64,000 nt of DNA from Ligula intestinalis (taxonomy: Eukaryota > Platyhelminthes > Cestoda > Diphyllobothriidea > Diphyllobothriidae), in the NCBI GenBank assembly GCA_036362985.1, contig JAYGXS010000002.1, positions 16,328,664 to 16,392,663 on the forward strand, in the 5' to 3' direction. The position numbers and the translations under genes are program-made. Shown here in pieces: positions 43,535 to 52,859 of this stretch. The notes beneath the pieces are model-generated. The model was not told the DNA's origin. It saw nothing but the letters and a program-made list of their open reading frames with translations, and made no database searches. The stretch's first letter is position 1; every line of letters starts with the position of its first letter.

Positions 43535-43720
43535 GCATGCCAACATATGCAAAAGGTCCATTCTCTGTTGCTAATCAGCATTGACTCGGATTGTGATACT
43601 GATTTTTGTTGTTGTTTCAGGTATGATAGAATGCGGGCTTCTTAACGAAGTTATTTCGGACCGCCAACAAAAAGTATGTACAGTAGTCGCCAAAGACCAC
43701 GCAGTATGGACGATTTAGAA
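43535..43720. mobile_element. Foldback element fragment (third copy, rearranged)
   Basis: 43535-43665 (GCCAACATATGC, CAGCATTGACTCGG, ATGATAGAATGCGGGCTTCT) matches the arms of 7532-8497. It is followed at 43679-43715 by TACAGTAGTCGCCAAAGACC and ACGCAGTATGG, which is the outer terminus of the same family. Inner arm and outer end are thus joined in non-native order, suggesting a junction between two copies or a deletion. Confidence 0.65.
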
Positions 43721-43939
43721 ATAATAATAAACTGCATGAAGCATATTAGTACAGAAAAGAACTAAAGAAATTACTAAGTGTTTGTAAAGAAAACTAGAAT
43801 TTTCTCGATAAACCCGTGATTTTGGCGACGTTAAAAAGAGCTATAAATTAGAACAATAAATCAAGATATTGTGTTAAATTGAAAACTTGATGCAACCAAT
43901 TTCTATGTATATGAATGTATTCGGTAAACTTTACTCTTA

Positions 43940-44260
43940 ATGGATAAGCATTTATTGAATATCATCAAAAAGTGTGTCATAATTTTCCTTGTTTTTACTG
44001 TCTTCATTGATACATTTATAAATTCTGCATCTGTTCGACGTTTACACCAAAATATTTTAAATAAGATAGATATCAAGAAAGAAGTGTTTTTCGATATAAG
44101 TTTTAATGAACATGGCAACGTTTTCGATATACAGAAATGCCTCAAAACAGCAAAACACATTGTCGGCGGTAAATCTTGTCCGCAGTGGAGTTGTGAAACT
44201 ACTATTCATAAGATTAAAAAAAAACTTCCCATAAAAATAACCTCTTATAAAGTGCTTTGA
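43940..44260 (+). CDS. Hypothetical small secreted or membrane-anchored protein, 106 residues
   Basis: ATG at 43940, TGA at 44258-44260. Residues 1-11 are polar and basic, 13-26 form a hydrophobic stretch (VIIFLVFTVFID) and 27-31 are small or polar (INSAS), the layout of a signal peptide. The remaining ~75 residues are basic (several KK pairs) with three cysteines (67, 80, 85) and a further one at 12 in the hydrophobic part. I recognise no family. An unbroken 106-codon frame in DNA this AT-rich is somewhat unusual, and the region is not repeated elsewhere in the window. It could be a single-exon gene, one exon of a larger gene, or chance. Confidence 0.3.
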   Translation: MDKHLLNIIKKCVIIFLVFTVFIDTFINSASVRRLHQNILNKIDIKKEVFFDISFNEHGNVFDIQKCLKTAKHIVGGKSCPQWSCETTIHKIKKKLPIKITSYKVL

Positions 44261-47200
44261 TTAGATATTCAGCTAACGAACTTCTGCGTTTCTTAACTTT
44301 TTCCAGCGTAATATCACAATGCAATTTGCGAATTTAGCGGATTTATTTAAGTTTTCTAAAAATAAACGATTCAATATGACTGGAGATGAAAGAACTTTAT
44401 TTTTCTCTTGATCATGGATTGTTTTCCGCACAATTGAATTAATTCCACTCTCTGCCGATTAACATGTTCCCTTCGCCCCCCACCACAGGCGACAGTTTTT
44501 ATCCTTAAAATCCCACAAATGGCATTCAAAACTAAACTTAAAATTTGATGCCTGAGGAGTTTTTTACCGTCTGTCCTCCTACAGCAGTTCCATTACTGGC
44601 AACGCCACATGTTCTGCGTGAGAGCTATGTACAAAGAGGGAGTTCAAAGGTATTTACCTATATTTCCCTAATAAAACTGAACTGAATGCAAGAAAAGCAG
44701 TCAGTAGGTTAGAAAATATTCAGTAATTTCGAAGCTCCTTAAAAATTGAAAGTTAAAATATTGGATTAATAGTTATCAAGTCGACCCAAACATAATCAAG
44801 TAGTCAAATTGAATATTCTAATTCAAAAGAAAACCACTACTTATACTAATGCAAGAAGAGCATGGGTAAGCAATAGAGTACTGAAAATAAATAAATAAAC
44901 AAACAGCCTGATTAAGCTTAATAACAGTTAATTTGAAAGATCTGGGAGAAATTGCAAATTATCCGTTAAATTTCATCATTTTAAGCTGGAAGCCAATCTG
45001 GGAGCAGCTATTCAAATATTTTCTACTGAAAAAAGAACATACAAATACACAAACTTTAAGTCTGAAACAAATTTATGACCTTACTAAAACGTGAACGAGT
45101 TTCGTAAACTTTGCCTTTTCCTTTGGCATTATTCTGCTAACGCACCAAAGTGTTATGTGAAAGAAAACATAAAATTTTGACATGATCAAAAAGAATTAGT
45201 GGAAAAAAGCAGAAAAAAGCATCTTAACCATGTTACCTTAACTATACCGCACAACCAAGGAAACGGCATCTGTCGTATTATTATTATTATTATCAACAAT
45301 CCGGCAAAATGCTTTTATTATGTCAACGGAAAGTATTTTTTTACATTTTCACATAGCACGCAAACATGGTTTATTTTTATACGTCCCCTGTACGTTTGAG
45401 TTGTAGAAATTTGTTCCACCTTTACCACGTTTACACTGCCACAAGTTCGCTAGCCACGAATACTCAAGATTTGTGGCCACTAGAATACAAAATGTGTTAT
45501 GGTCTCGAACAACTGCCCTCTATATTGAAATGAAGTATACGTCTTTGTTGAATGAAAAACTGTAAAATTTTCAGTGTTTCTCTAAATATCTATAAAGATT
45601 AAACACTACTACAAGAATAAGGTCATTTTAATCTGAACGAACAGTAATTTCTATGTGCTTCAACTTTATTTCGCACGGTTTATTCACGCAGTGTTTCCAC
45701 AAAAGTAACAAGATTAAGAAACGAGTGAAATTATCAACTTTGTGCTTCACTTTCGTCAAATTTTCTAATCACTCTTAAAAGCGAATTAAATGGTAGCTTT
45801 TTCATATTTTTGCGCAGTTATGCAAATGAAAACGTACAAGTGACAAGAAAGTGCACAGTCAAATTAAATTCAAAGCCTTAATTTCTTATTAAAAAATAAC
45901 GGTCTTGTGCTTGTCATTCCCTTTTCCAGCTGCCCCTACCATTCTGATAACCGATTAGAATACACACCTAGGGTCTGAGAAGAGGCAAAAATATTTGTTG
46001 TATGGGAGATTTTTGTCGTTAGTAGTACATTTTATTTTAGCACATCACTCTTCATTGGGATATATTTAACCGAAAAACAATTTTTTTTATTGCTGGAGAT
46101 ATTATTGAAAATTTCCGAAATTAATTGGCTAAAGTAACTGTTTATAAAATATAATATTAATACCTTTAGTTTTGATGGAAAAGAGGCATTTATTTCAACT
46201 ATCATAAGTAAGCTCTTAAGGCAGAACGGGACGAGAGAATTCCGATGGCAATTTTGAACGTTAATCAATTACTAGTCTAATCAGATGAGTTTGCCATTTT
46301 TAAGACAGCAGGACACGTAAATGTGTAGTTTAATTGCTCAAACATTGTTAAAATATGAATTTCGGCTTATGTAACAAGAAATTTTACTGCTTAATTGTAA
46401 GAACTTGGACGCATCTTCATGATAAATCAAGAACATTTGCAACCAACCTCCATGCAGAATATTATTTTCAGTTTTAATGAACCTCTAAGTAAATGTATGG
46501 AAATTTGGCGGGTGCTACTTTACTGAGAGATGTTTTTGTAAAGATTGTATTTATAAACAGCTGATGGCTTGACGAGACTTTCAATATGTTTCATTGTAGC
46601 TGTGTGTTTACGACGTTAATGGAGTTTACAGGGTTGTACCACAATGGTTCTACAAATTCAGCAAGAAAACCATACTATTGATGTACAAGTGATATTTGTT
46701 TCAACAGAGGGAATTTAATTGGGGCATTTAATTATACAAAATAGACAAAATTTCATTTCAGAGCATTCATTCAGGCAAATTTTTTAATATTTAGGTCAGC
46801 TTATAAGCTTTTTTCTGGAGAGTGCTGTTCATTGCTACCGGATATTCTCCACTCACAATAAAGATAACAAATTATACCTGTCAAAAATTTATAGTTAAGG
46901 CAACAGACTCAATAAACAAATAGAACTTTTTGTAAAAAGTCAAAGCATACGTAGCCAATTTTGGGCGCAATTATTTTGATTTTTTTATAAGCTAAAGCGA
47001 GGTGAATATAACCCATGCAGTAAGCTATTGCCGGTTGTGCGATTTTCGCACGAAATAACAGTGCTGTCCGTCGATGCAAAATATTCGATAATCGAAATCA
47101 CAGTCTCAAAACAAATGCCTGCTACCAACAGTGACATGCTGATAATAAATAAAAACTTTACGGTGTTATCTTAAAGTGTAAGTTCCATGATATATTTTCA

Positions 47201-48015
47201 TGAAACCTCAATAAAAAGTAAAAACAAAACGCTACGAGAAACAATTTTGAAAAAAACATAAGGCATGCAAAAGCTCTTAGTTTTACTGAAAAATCTCCCG
47301 CTATCTCACGCACAGGTGCCTGAAAATTCATTGTAGCTGAATAAGTGCTCACGAAGTTGATTGTCAATGTGGTAAGAGTTTATCGAAAATCCTTCCACTG
47401 CATCCTACACTATACATTGATTCATACTCATGCGAAAACCTTTTCAATGAAAGTAACTCACCCATAATCCAGTTTAAAATATCGATAAGTTTATTTTGGA
47501 CGAAGCTGGCAGTTTAACCAATGTTTACCACTAAGTTCACAGGCGATGGACTGTTTGCTTAAAGTAGTCTTATCCCTGTTATTAAGATGTAGGAGAGAAT
47601 TTCTGGTCGTACTCCGGTCACAACTTAAATTTTTACGGGGCCGAACTTCGCGCAAGAGGTGACAACCACATGAGCCGCGAGCTAATTTAAGCAGTGGTTT
47701 TCCGGTCGGCATTCAATTAACAAACACAATTACCATCCTCCCCATATTTTTTGACTGAGACCTTGTCTGGACAAAAGTAGCAACCTCGGGGAGATGGTGT
47801 GGGTGACCAACAGTCAAGATGACAGCGAGCCAAATGACTGAGCAATCTTTTTGGCAAAGTCGACAAGGGAAAACAAATCATGGCAGTAAGCATTCTGTGC
47901 ATTAAATACGTCCTCAAGCGATAGATTTGAATGCTGCTAATTATTATTGGCACGCGGTTGCCTACCAAAGGTGTCCTATAACTGTCATGCTCCTTGTGAT
48001 TTTACCACGCTTTTT
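44261..48015. other. No supported feature
   Basis: Very AT-rich; an (ATT)n run at 45278-45294 is the only simple repeat of note. All frames are under 90 codons and unrecognised. Confidence 0.3.
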
Positions 48016-48019
48016 GGGA

Positions 48020-48105
48020 ATGCCTCTGATAGTGCTTTTAAGTGGGAATCCGAACCATCAGGCCAATGAAGGTCCTTTTCCAGCGATCGCACCTGTTGAT
48101 GTTAA
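48020..48105 (+). mobile_element. Solo PLE terminal module
   Basis: CTCTGATAGTGC...GTGGGAATCCGAACCATCAG is followed by GCCAATGAAGGTCCTTTTCC and AGCGATCGCACCTG. The order and words match the other pLTRs (GGATATCGAAACATCAGG...CCCAGCGATCGAG at 28.6 kb). The core is degenerate (GAACC instead of GAAAC). Confidence 0.6.
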
Positions 48106-48179
48106 ACAACTTTAATTATTTAGGAGGTTTGGCAGATTTGCCTAATTTTGAGGTGACTTAATTATGAAAAAGTCTTGCG

Positions 48180-48265
48180 GCATTCGGCAGAATTTGAACG
48201 CACATAGTAGCGAAGGCCTTAATGCGAAGCCAATGTCCTACAAGTTGAGCTACAAACGCCTGCCT
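48180..48265 (-). repeat. tRNA-like sequence (tRNA pseudogene or SINE head)
   Basis: Minus strand: box A-like TGTAGCTCAAC (48244-48254) and box B-like GCGTTCAAATTCTGC (48187-48201), about 50 bases apart. Between them GGCTT-CGCATTA-AGGCC forms a five-pair stem with a seven-base loop like an anticodon arm, though U33 is missing. The T-arm is imperfect, so an active tRNA is unlikely. Confidence 0.45.
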
Positions 48266-48705
48266 TGCGCCGTGAATTTAATCACACTTGGATCGATTTT
48301 ACCCACCCAACTATACCGCTCGTATGGAATCCACCAATATGGAACAACAAGCTGACTCCCATTCCCTACTATGCGAGTAAAAATCCGGCCGAATGCCGCG
48401 AGTTTTTTCACAATTGTGTCATCTGAAAACTACTTAAAGCAAAAAACATGATGGACATTACGAAAAGTGAACCTATGAAGCGTCAGCTTCAATCAGCAGG
48501 TAACTTGAATCACAAATTATATTTACTACTTTTTATGAGAGAGATGTGTTTTATTTTGAAAATATGATTCAGAAACTTTCAGAAAAGGTTTCCTTCTTCA
48601 CCATGAATAAAATAAGGCACAGCAACCTCAAAATAACGGGGAATCAGAAGCCATTCCTAATGGTCAAAGTCTGCGCTTGTCCACATCATGGAGAAATATC
48701 CTTAG

Positions 48706-48790
48706 ATTGAGAAGAAGCAGGTTCGATCACTGGAATCGGAGTTTTATTTTTCTGAGCTTTCGAACTCTTGCGGGAGTCCATCGTCAGAGA
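48706..48790 (-). repeat. 3' pLTR of the 49-kb PLE with hammerhead-like core
   Basis: Minus strand: TCTCTGACGATGGACTCC-CGCA-AGAGTTCGAAAGCTCAGA, then AAATAAAAC and CCAGTGATCGAACC. Stem II (GACUC/GAGUU, five pairs) is intact and GAAA is present. CUGACGAUG replaces the consensus CUGAUGA, so activity is doubtful. Confidence 0.6.
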
Positions 48791-48794
48791 TAAA

Positions 48795-49033
48795 ACCGTC
48801 AACGAAAGCAGGCAACATATATAGCGGGAAGGGGGGCCAAGTAACCGTCAACGAAAGCAGTCAAAATTAACAGGGGTAGAGGGGGGTTAATTAACTGTCA
48901 AAGAAAGCAAGCAAAATGTTTACAGGGAAAGGGGCCAATTAACCGTTTAAGAAAGCAACCAACATATAAAGGGGAGTGGGTAATTAACTGTTAACGAGGT
49001 AAAGCAAAATGTGTAGGGGGAGGGATCAATTAT
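48795..49033. repeat. Minisatellite, about five units of 45-52 bp
   Basis: Units begin at about 48795, 48843, 48893, 48941 and 48986 and share AAC(C/T)GTCAA(C/A)GAAAGCA, an AAAAT/ACATAT block and a G-rich block before (C/T)AATT. They lie immediately after the stop codon of the PLE frame, as its 3' UTR. A related sequence (GTAACAACCAGCAACAAAAG) is in the 14.4-kb arm. Confidence 0.8.
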
Positions 49034-49036
49034 CCG

Positions 49037-50851
49037 TCATAGGGGCGGGGGAGGGAAGGTAGCAGGGAGGGAAGGAGGGACAGGACCACCAGTGCCATGA
49101 GTCCGGAGATACCCGCGCAGGGCAACATATGAGGGCGCCAGCTCGATGCATCGGTTAACTGAGTTGTCATCCGACGCCCAGGCTTCAATTAGCTCTCGGC
49201 CCGCCTTGCTGCTTACGTGGGCAATTATCTTCACTGCTGCGAAGTTGAACTCGTGACCCGCTCCGTAGGTGTGGGTGGCCACTTGCGAAGAGTCATCACC
49301 CCGTCGAACAGCCGCCTTGTGTTCCTGTATGCGCAAACTCAGCATGCGTCCAGTTTGTCCCGTGTAGTTAACAGGGCAGTTTAGACACGGTATGCAATAC
49401 ATCACACCCGACTGCTCACTGGGATTTAGCCGATCTTTGATCCTCATGACCCGGCTGCGCATTGTAGCCTTGGGACGATGCGCAATTCCAACGCCTAGTC
49501 CTGCGACAATACGCTCGGTCGCTTCTGACACGTCCTTGATATATGGCAGCGCATGCCAAATCGTGGGAGGAGGTTCTGTTTGGATCCTCGGAGGGCGGGG
49601 CCGTAGGCATCGGTTTATGAAGGCTTTAGGATAGCCATTCTGCATAAACTGTTCGCGCAGATGTCGAGCCTCACGTGCTCTTTCTTCCGGGTTGCTGCAG
49701 TGTGTCTGGATTCTTTTGAACAGCGTTTTCACACAGCTTCGTTTGTGAGCCATCGGATGATTGCTGTGGAAACTGAGAAGCTGCCTGGTGTTCGTCGCCT
49801 TTCTGTAGACCCCCGTTTCTATTGTGCCGTCGGGAGTTCGCGTGACGAGCACGTCGAGGAAGGGTAGCTGCTGATACTTTTCTTCTTCCCGTGTGAATTG
49901 TATATCTGGGAAGATCGAGTTGAGGAGATCATGGAAGCTCTGCAGCGTGTTCTTTTTGACGATAACGAACGTGTCGTCAACGTAACGGCGCCAAAAGATT
50001 GGGGGCTGTTGGGTGAAGGCAATCTTCTCCAGCTCCTGCAGGACCAATTCTGCTATTAGACCGGAAATTGGAGAGCCCATCGGAGTGCCCTTGATCTGTT
50101 CATAGGTTGTTCCAGCAAAGGTGAAGTAGGTCTTTTGACAAAATTCGAAGAGTCTCACAAGGTGTTCGATCTTAAGTGGACTCTTGGTTTCGTCGTAACG
50201 CTCCTCAAGTCGCCTGCGCAAGACATTTCGTGCCAAACTCGGTGGAATGGATGTAAAAAGTGATGTCACGTCAAAAGAAACCATCACTTCGTCTGCTTCA
50301 ATCCTCTGACCATGGAGATCTGTCAGGAATTGGGAGGCTGAATGGACCGAGGCAGCAGAGTTCTCTTGGAGGAATTTTAATTTCGAGTACATCCATTTAG
50401 CCAAATTATAAAAGGGGCTGCCTTTTAGGGCAACGATTGGCCGCAATGGAACGTTCGCTTTATGGATCTTTGGCAGACCATAGAAGCGGGCTAGGGCAGT
50501 ATCTGTTGGTTTCATCAGACGCCGTTCGTTCTCTGTGATCACATTCTGGCGTTTGAATTCTCCAAGGAGTTTGTTCAACTGATTTGATACTGCTTTTGCT
50601 TCTGACTTTTCTGCCTGTCTGTAGGCTTGTCTTTCATCGAGCAGGGCCTTGGCTTTCTCGTCATAGTCTTCGCGGTTCATGACGACCGTTGACCGTCCCT
50701 TATCTGCGGGCAGTATGATAATACGGTCGTCCGTTCTCAGTTCTTTAATAGCTTTCACCTCATTCTTCGACACACATTGGGCTGGTCGGTGTGTCATCAG
50801 TAGGGAGGTTATCCGTTGTCGAACGGAATGCTTCTCATCTTCTGTTGTTTC
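49037..50851 (-). CDS. PLE reverse transcriptase with C-terminal GIY-YIG endonuclease (N terminus lost in gap)
   Basis: About 604 codons are visible, open to the TGA at 49037-49039. RT signatures in order: LPADKGRSTVVMN; YGLPKIHK near 50460-50489; motif A SFDVTSLFTSIP at 50241-50278; motif B GTPMGSPISG at 50064-50093; catalytic YVDD at 49973-49984; LPFLDVLVTR. After the linker motif NGYPKAFINRC comes the nuclease: VMYCIPCLNCPVNYTGQTGR (49350-49405), RIQEH, ATHTYGAGHEFNF and SRELIEAW-like GRELIEAW. PLEs copy their RNA at a nick made by the GIY-YIG domain. The frame has no stop in the visible part, so this copy is young. The apparent start at 51319 reads through 134 unknown residues from the inverted pLTR and is an artefact. 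The true start is in or beyond the gap. Confidence 0.93.
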   Translation of the reverse strand, partial: ETTEDEKHSVRQRITSLLMTHRPAQCVSKNEVKAIKELRTDDRIIILPADKGRSTVVMNREDYDEKAKALLDERQAYRQAEKSEAKAVSNQLNKLLGEFKRQNVITENERRLMKPTDTALARFYGLPKIHKANVPLRPIVALKGSPFYNLAKWMYSKLKFLQENSAASVHSASQFLTDLHGQRIEADEVMVSFDVTSLFTSIPPSLARNVLRRRLEERYDETKSPLKIEHLVRLFEFCQKTYFTFAGTTYEQIKGTPMGSPISGLIAELVLQELEKIAFTQQPPIFWRRYVDDTFVIVKKNTLQSFHDLLNSIFPDIQFTREEEKYQQLPFLDVLVTRTPDGTIETGVYRKATNTRQLLSFHSNHPMAHKRSCVKTLFKRIQTHCSNPEERAREARHLREQFMQNGYPKAFINRCLRPRPPRIQTEPPPTIWHALPYIKDVSEATERIVAGLGVGIAHRPKATMRSRVMRIKDRLNPSEQSGVMYCIPCLNCPVNYTGQTGRMLSLRIQEHKAAVRRGDDSSQVATHTYGAGHEFNFAAVKIIAHVSSKAGRELIEAWASDDNSVNRCIELAPSYVALRGYLRTHGTGGPVPPSLPATFPPPPL

Positions 50852-51251
50852 NNNNNNNNNNNNNNNNNNNNNNNNNNNNNNNNNNNNNNNNNNNNNNNNN
50901 NNNNNNNNNNNNNNNNNNNNNNNNNNNNNNNNNNNNNNNNNNNNNNNNNNNNNNNNNNNNNNNNNNNNNNNNNNNNNNNNNNNNNNNNNNNNNNNNNNNN
51001 NNNNNNNNNNNNNNNNNNNNNNNNNNNNNNNNNNNNNNNNNNNNNNNNNNNNNNNNNNNNNNNNNNNNNNNNNNNNNNNNNNNNNNNNNNNNNNNNNNNN
51101 NNNNNNNNNNNNNNNNNNNNNNNNNNNNNNNNNNNNNNNNNNNNNNNNNNNNNNNNNNNNNNNNNNNNNNNNNNNNNNNNNNNNNNNNNNNNNNNNNNNN
51201 NNNNNNNNNNNNNNNNNNNNNNNNNNNNNNNNNNNNNNNNNNNNNNNNNNN
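50852..51251. other. Assembly gap (400 N)
   Basis: 400 N lying between the N-terminal RT coding region and the inverted 5' pLTR of the PLE. The true length is unknown; a full PLE N terminus probably needs more than this. Confidence 0.99.
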
Positions 51252-51330
51252 CCGCAAGAGTTCGAAAGCTCAGAAAAATAAAACTCCGATTCCAGTGATC
51301 GAACCTGCTTCTTCTCCATCTATGCACATA
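51252..51330 (+). repeat. Inverted 5' pLTR of the 49-kb PLE
   Basis: Plus strand: CCGCAAGAGTTCGAAAGCTC, AGAAAAATAAAACTCCGATT, CCAGTGATCGAACC, then CATCTATGCACATACCTGGG. It mirrors 48706-48775. The left part of the module (CTGACGATG...) is hidden in the gap. Confidence 0.85.
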
Positions 51331-51339
51331 CCTGGGATG

Positions 51340-52600
51340 CGAACCTTTGCCTCAATTCGTGAAATGTCCTTAATTAGGTCAAAAAATATTGGCCAAATTG
51401 GACTTCCATAAAATCCGCGCTAGTATCATGCGATTATTACCTAATTTATGTAGTTAACATAAACAGCAAGGGGTAAAAATTGGTTTAAAATGGGCCAGCC
51501 GATATGTATATATATATATAAGACAAGTTACATGCAAATGTTCTTGTTCGTCTCAATTACTTCCTGGGACTAACATGTTCGCTTGTATTAACAAGCTGAG
51601 ACTACTCGCTGTTAACTATTCTGGAATTACTTTTTAATATCCGTCGTACGATGTCACAGAATCATTCCAAATTATGTCGAAATATTTTCTCTCATTATGC
51701 TAATCAATAATCGTTAAGGTTTTGTGTTTTTGGTTAGCAACCATTGCAAAAATATCGATGACAGATACTATAACGACATATTTCCGTCCTCAGCAAGCTG
51801 TTCTCCAACATCTGAACATGAGGGCATAATATTTAACTTCAGATCCGATTTCCGTCGAACATTCTTTGCAGGCAACACTATTCGAAGTCATCCGAAACTG
51901 TAGTTAATCGAGTTGCTCAATAAAAAACGAAAGTGTATATTTCAGTTTGTCGTAAACTTCCGGGAAACATTCAGTAGCACAACGATGAGCTACTAGAAAG
52001 AGGAAAAGGGTAAATCACAGCAATACCGGCCTCTAGAATTACCATTCCGGCTAGCTAGCCAAAGAGAAGCAAAACTTGATCTTCCGTGAACTGTGCTTGC
52101 CTTAGGCAAACTATGGGGTTTAGATTACTCTTCAAATTATTTGATTAATTGGCTGCCAAAACTGGAAAAGAGCAGAAGGTATGGGTGAGTCGAAACAGAT
52201 GACATCTTACGGCACTCAACAACTGTGAAAGCCAAGTCAAGCCCCGCCCAAGAGCAAAAAAAAAGCAACTGAGGTATTCATCTACCTTCATACGAAGAAA
52301 TCTAGTGAGCAGTGACCGGCGGTTTAGATGTGCAGCAAAAATAAACGAAAGCTCCGTGTCTGCTACTATGCTGCTGAGGTAAAATATTTTTCCGGTCACG
52401 AGGTAAAAACTAAGATGGGAAAAAGCTTATTTTAGTGGCAAACTTCTGGTGGGATGCTTACCGAACAGACATATTAATTGCTGAAAACTTGACTTTAATC
52501 TTTGAAATACGTAAAGGTATCTCAACCAATCACAAATGATTCCACCTCCTCTATCCCCATTTTCTCGTGGCTGCACTATAAAAACATGCCAATGCTTGCT
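51340..52600. other. No supported feature
   Basis: An (AT)n run lies at about 51505-51520. Otherwise AT-rich sequence with short frames only. Confidence 0.3.
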
Positions 52601-52607
52601 GCTCTAT

Positions 52608-52740
52608 AATCTCCTCTGACAATGGTTTCGTTTGCGAGTCCGAAAGCTCAGACGAATACAAGTGCTATCCCAGTGAGCGGGCCTTTGCCTTCTTTATAAA
52701 AGAACTTGGGGCACGTATATTCGCTTGTTTTCACATATAT
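52608..52740 (+). mobile_element. Solo PLE terminal module
   Basis: CTCTGACAATGGTTTCGTTT, GCGAGTCCGAAAGCTCAGAC, GAATACAAGTGCTATCCCAG, TGAGCGGGCCTTTGCCTTCT: the same succession as the 48.7-kb pLTR, with GAAAGCTCAGA identical. The core is CUGACAAUG, not CUGAUGA. Confidence 0.6.
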
Positions 52741-52756
52741 ATCTATAAATGAATCC

Positions 52757-52845
52757 GACAAAGCAAAGGGAGACCGGAATGGCCATTTTGGCTTATAAGC
52801 CGTCAGCAGCCAGTCATACCCAATCTCAAGGTTTGGAACCCACGA
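52757..52845 (-). repeat. SINE body, related to 60.45-60.6 kb
   Basis: Minus strand: GTGGGTTCCAAACCTTGAG (box B remnant), ATTGGGTATGACTGGCTGCT, GACGGCTTATAAGCC, AAAATGGCCATTCCGGTCTC, CCTTTGCTTTGTC. It aligns with the body of the 60.5-kb copy. The box A half is missing. Confidence 0.6.
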
Positions 52846-52859
52846 TATTTTATTCCGGG

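Larger units (their letters stand above)
48706..51330 (-). mobile_element. Penelope-like element, best-preserved copy, with inverted terminal modules
   Basis: The element reads on the minus strand. Its 3' end carries a pLTR at 48706-48790. The same module appears at 51252-51330 in the opposite orientation, sharing CCGCAAGAGTTCGAAAGCTC and CAGAAAAATAAAACTCCGAT. The element therefore has terminal inverted repeats. Between them are a minisatellite 3' UTR (48795-49033), an RT-GIY-YIG frame (49037-50851) and a 400-N gap covering the N-terminal coding part. Confidence 0.92.

Noticed and set aside
51252..51319. Apparent start and first 22 residues of a 760-aa protein
   Set aside because: The Met and following residues come from the inverted pLTR read antisense, and the frame is carried across 400 N. 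It is not the N terminus of the RT.
50679..51411. Several 140-206 codon frames spanning the N run
   Set aside because: They are open only because N codons do not produce stops.
51390..51420. CTAG with nearby GGACTTCC/GGAAGT-like words as another Helitron end
   Set aside because: No proper hairpin and no similarity to the Helitron body upstream.
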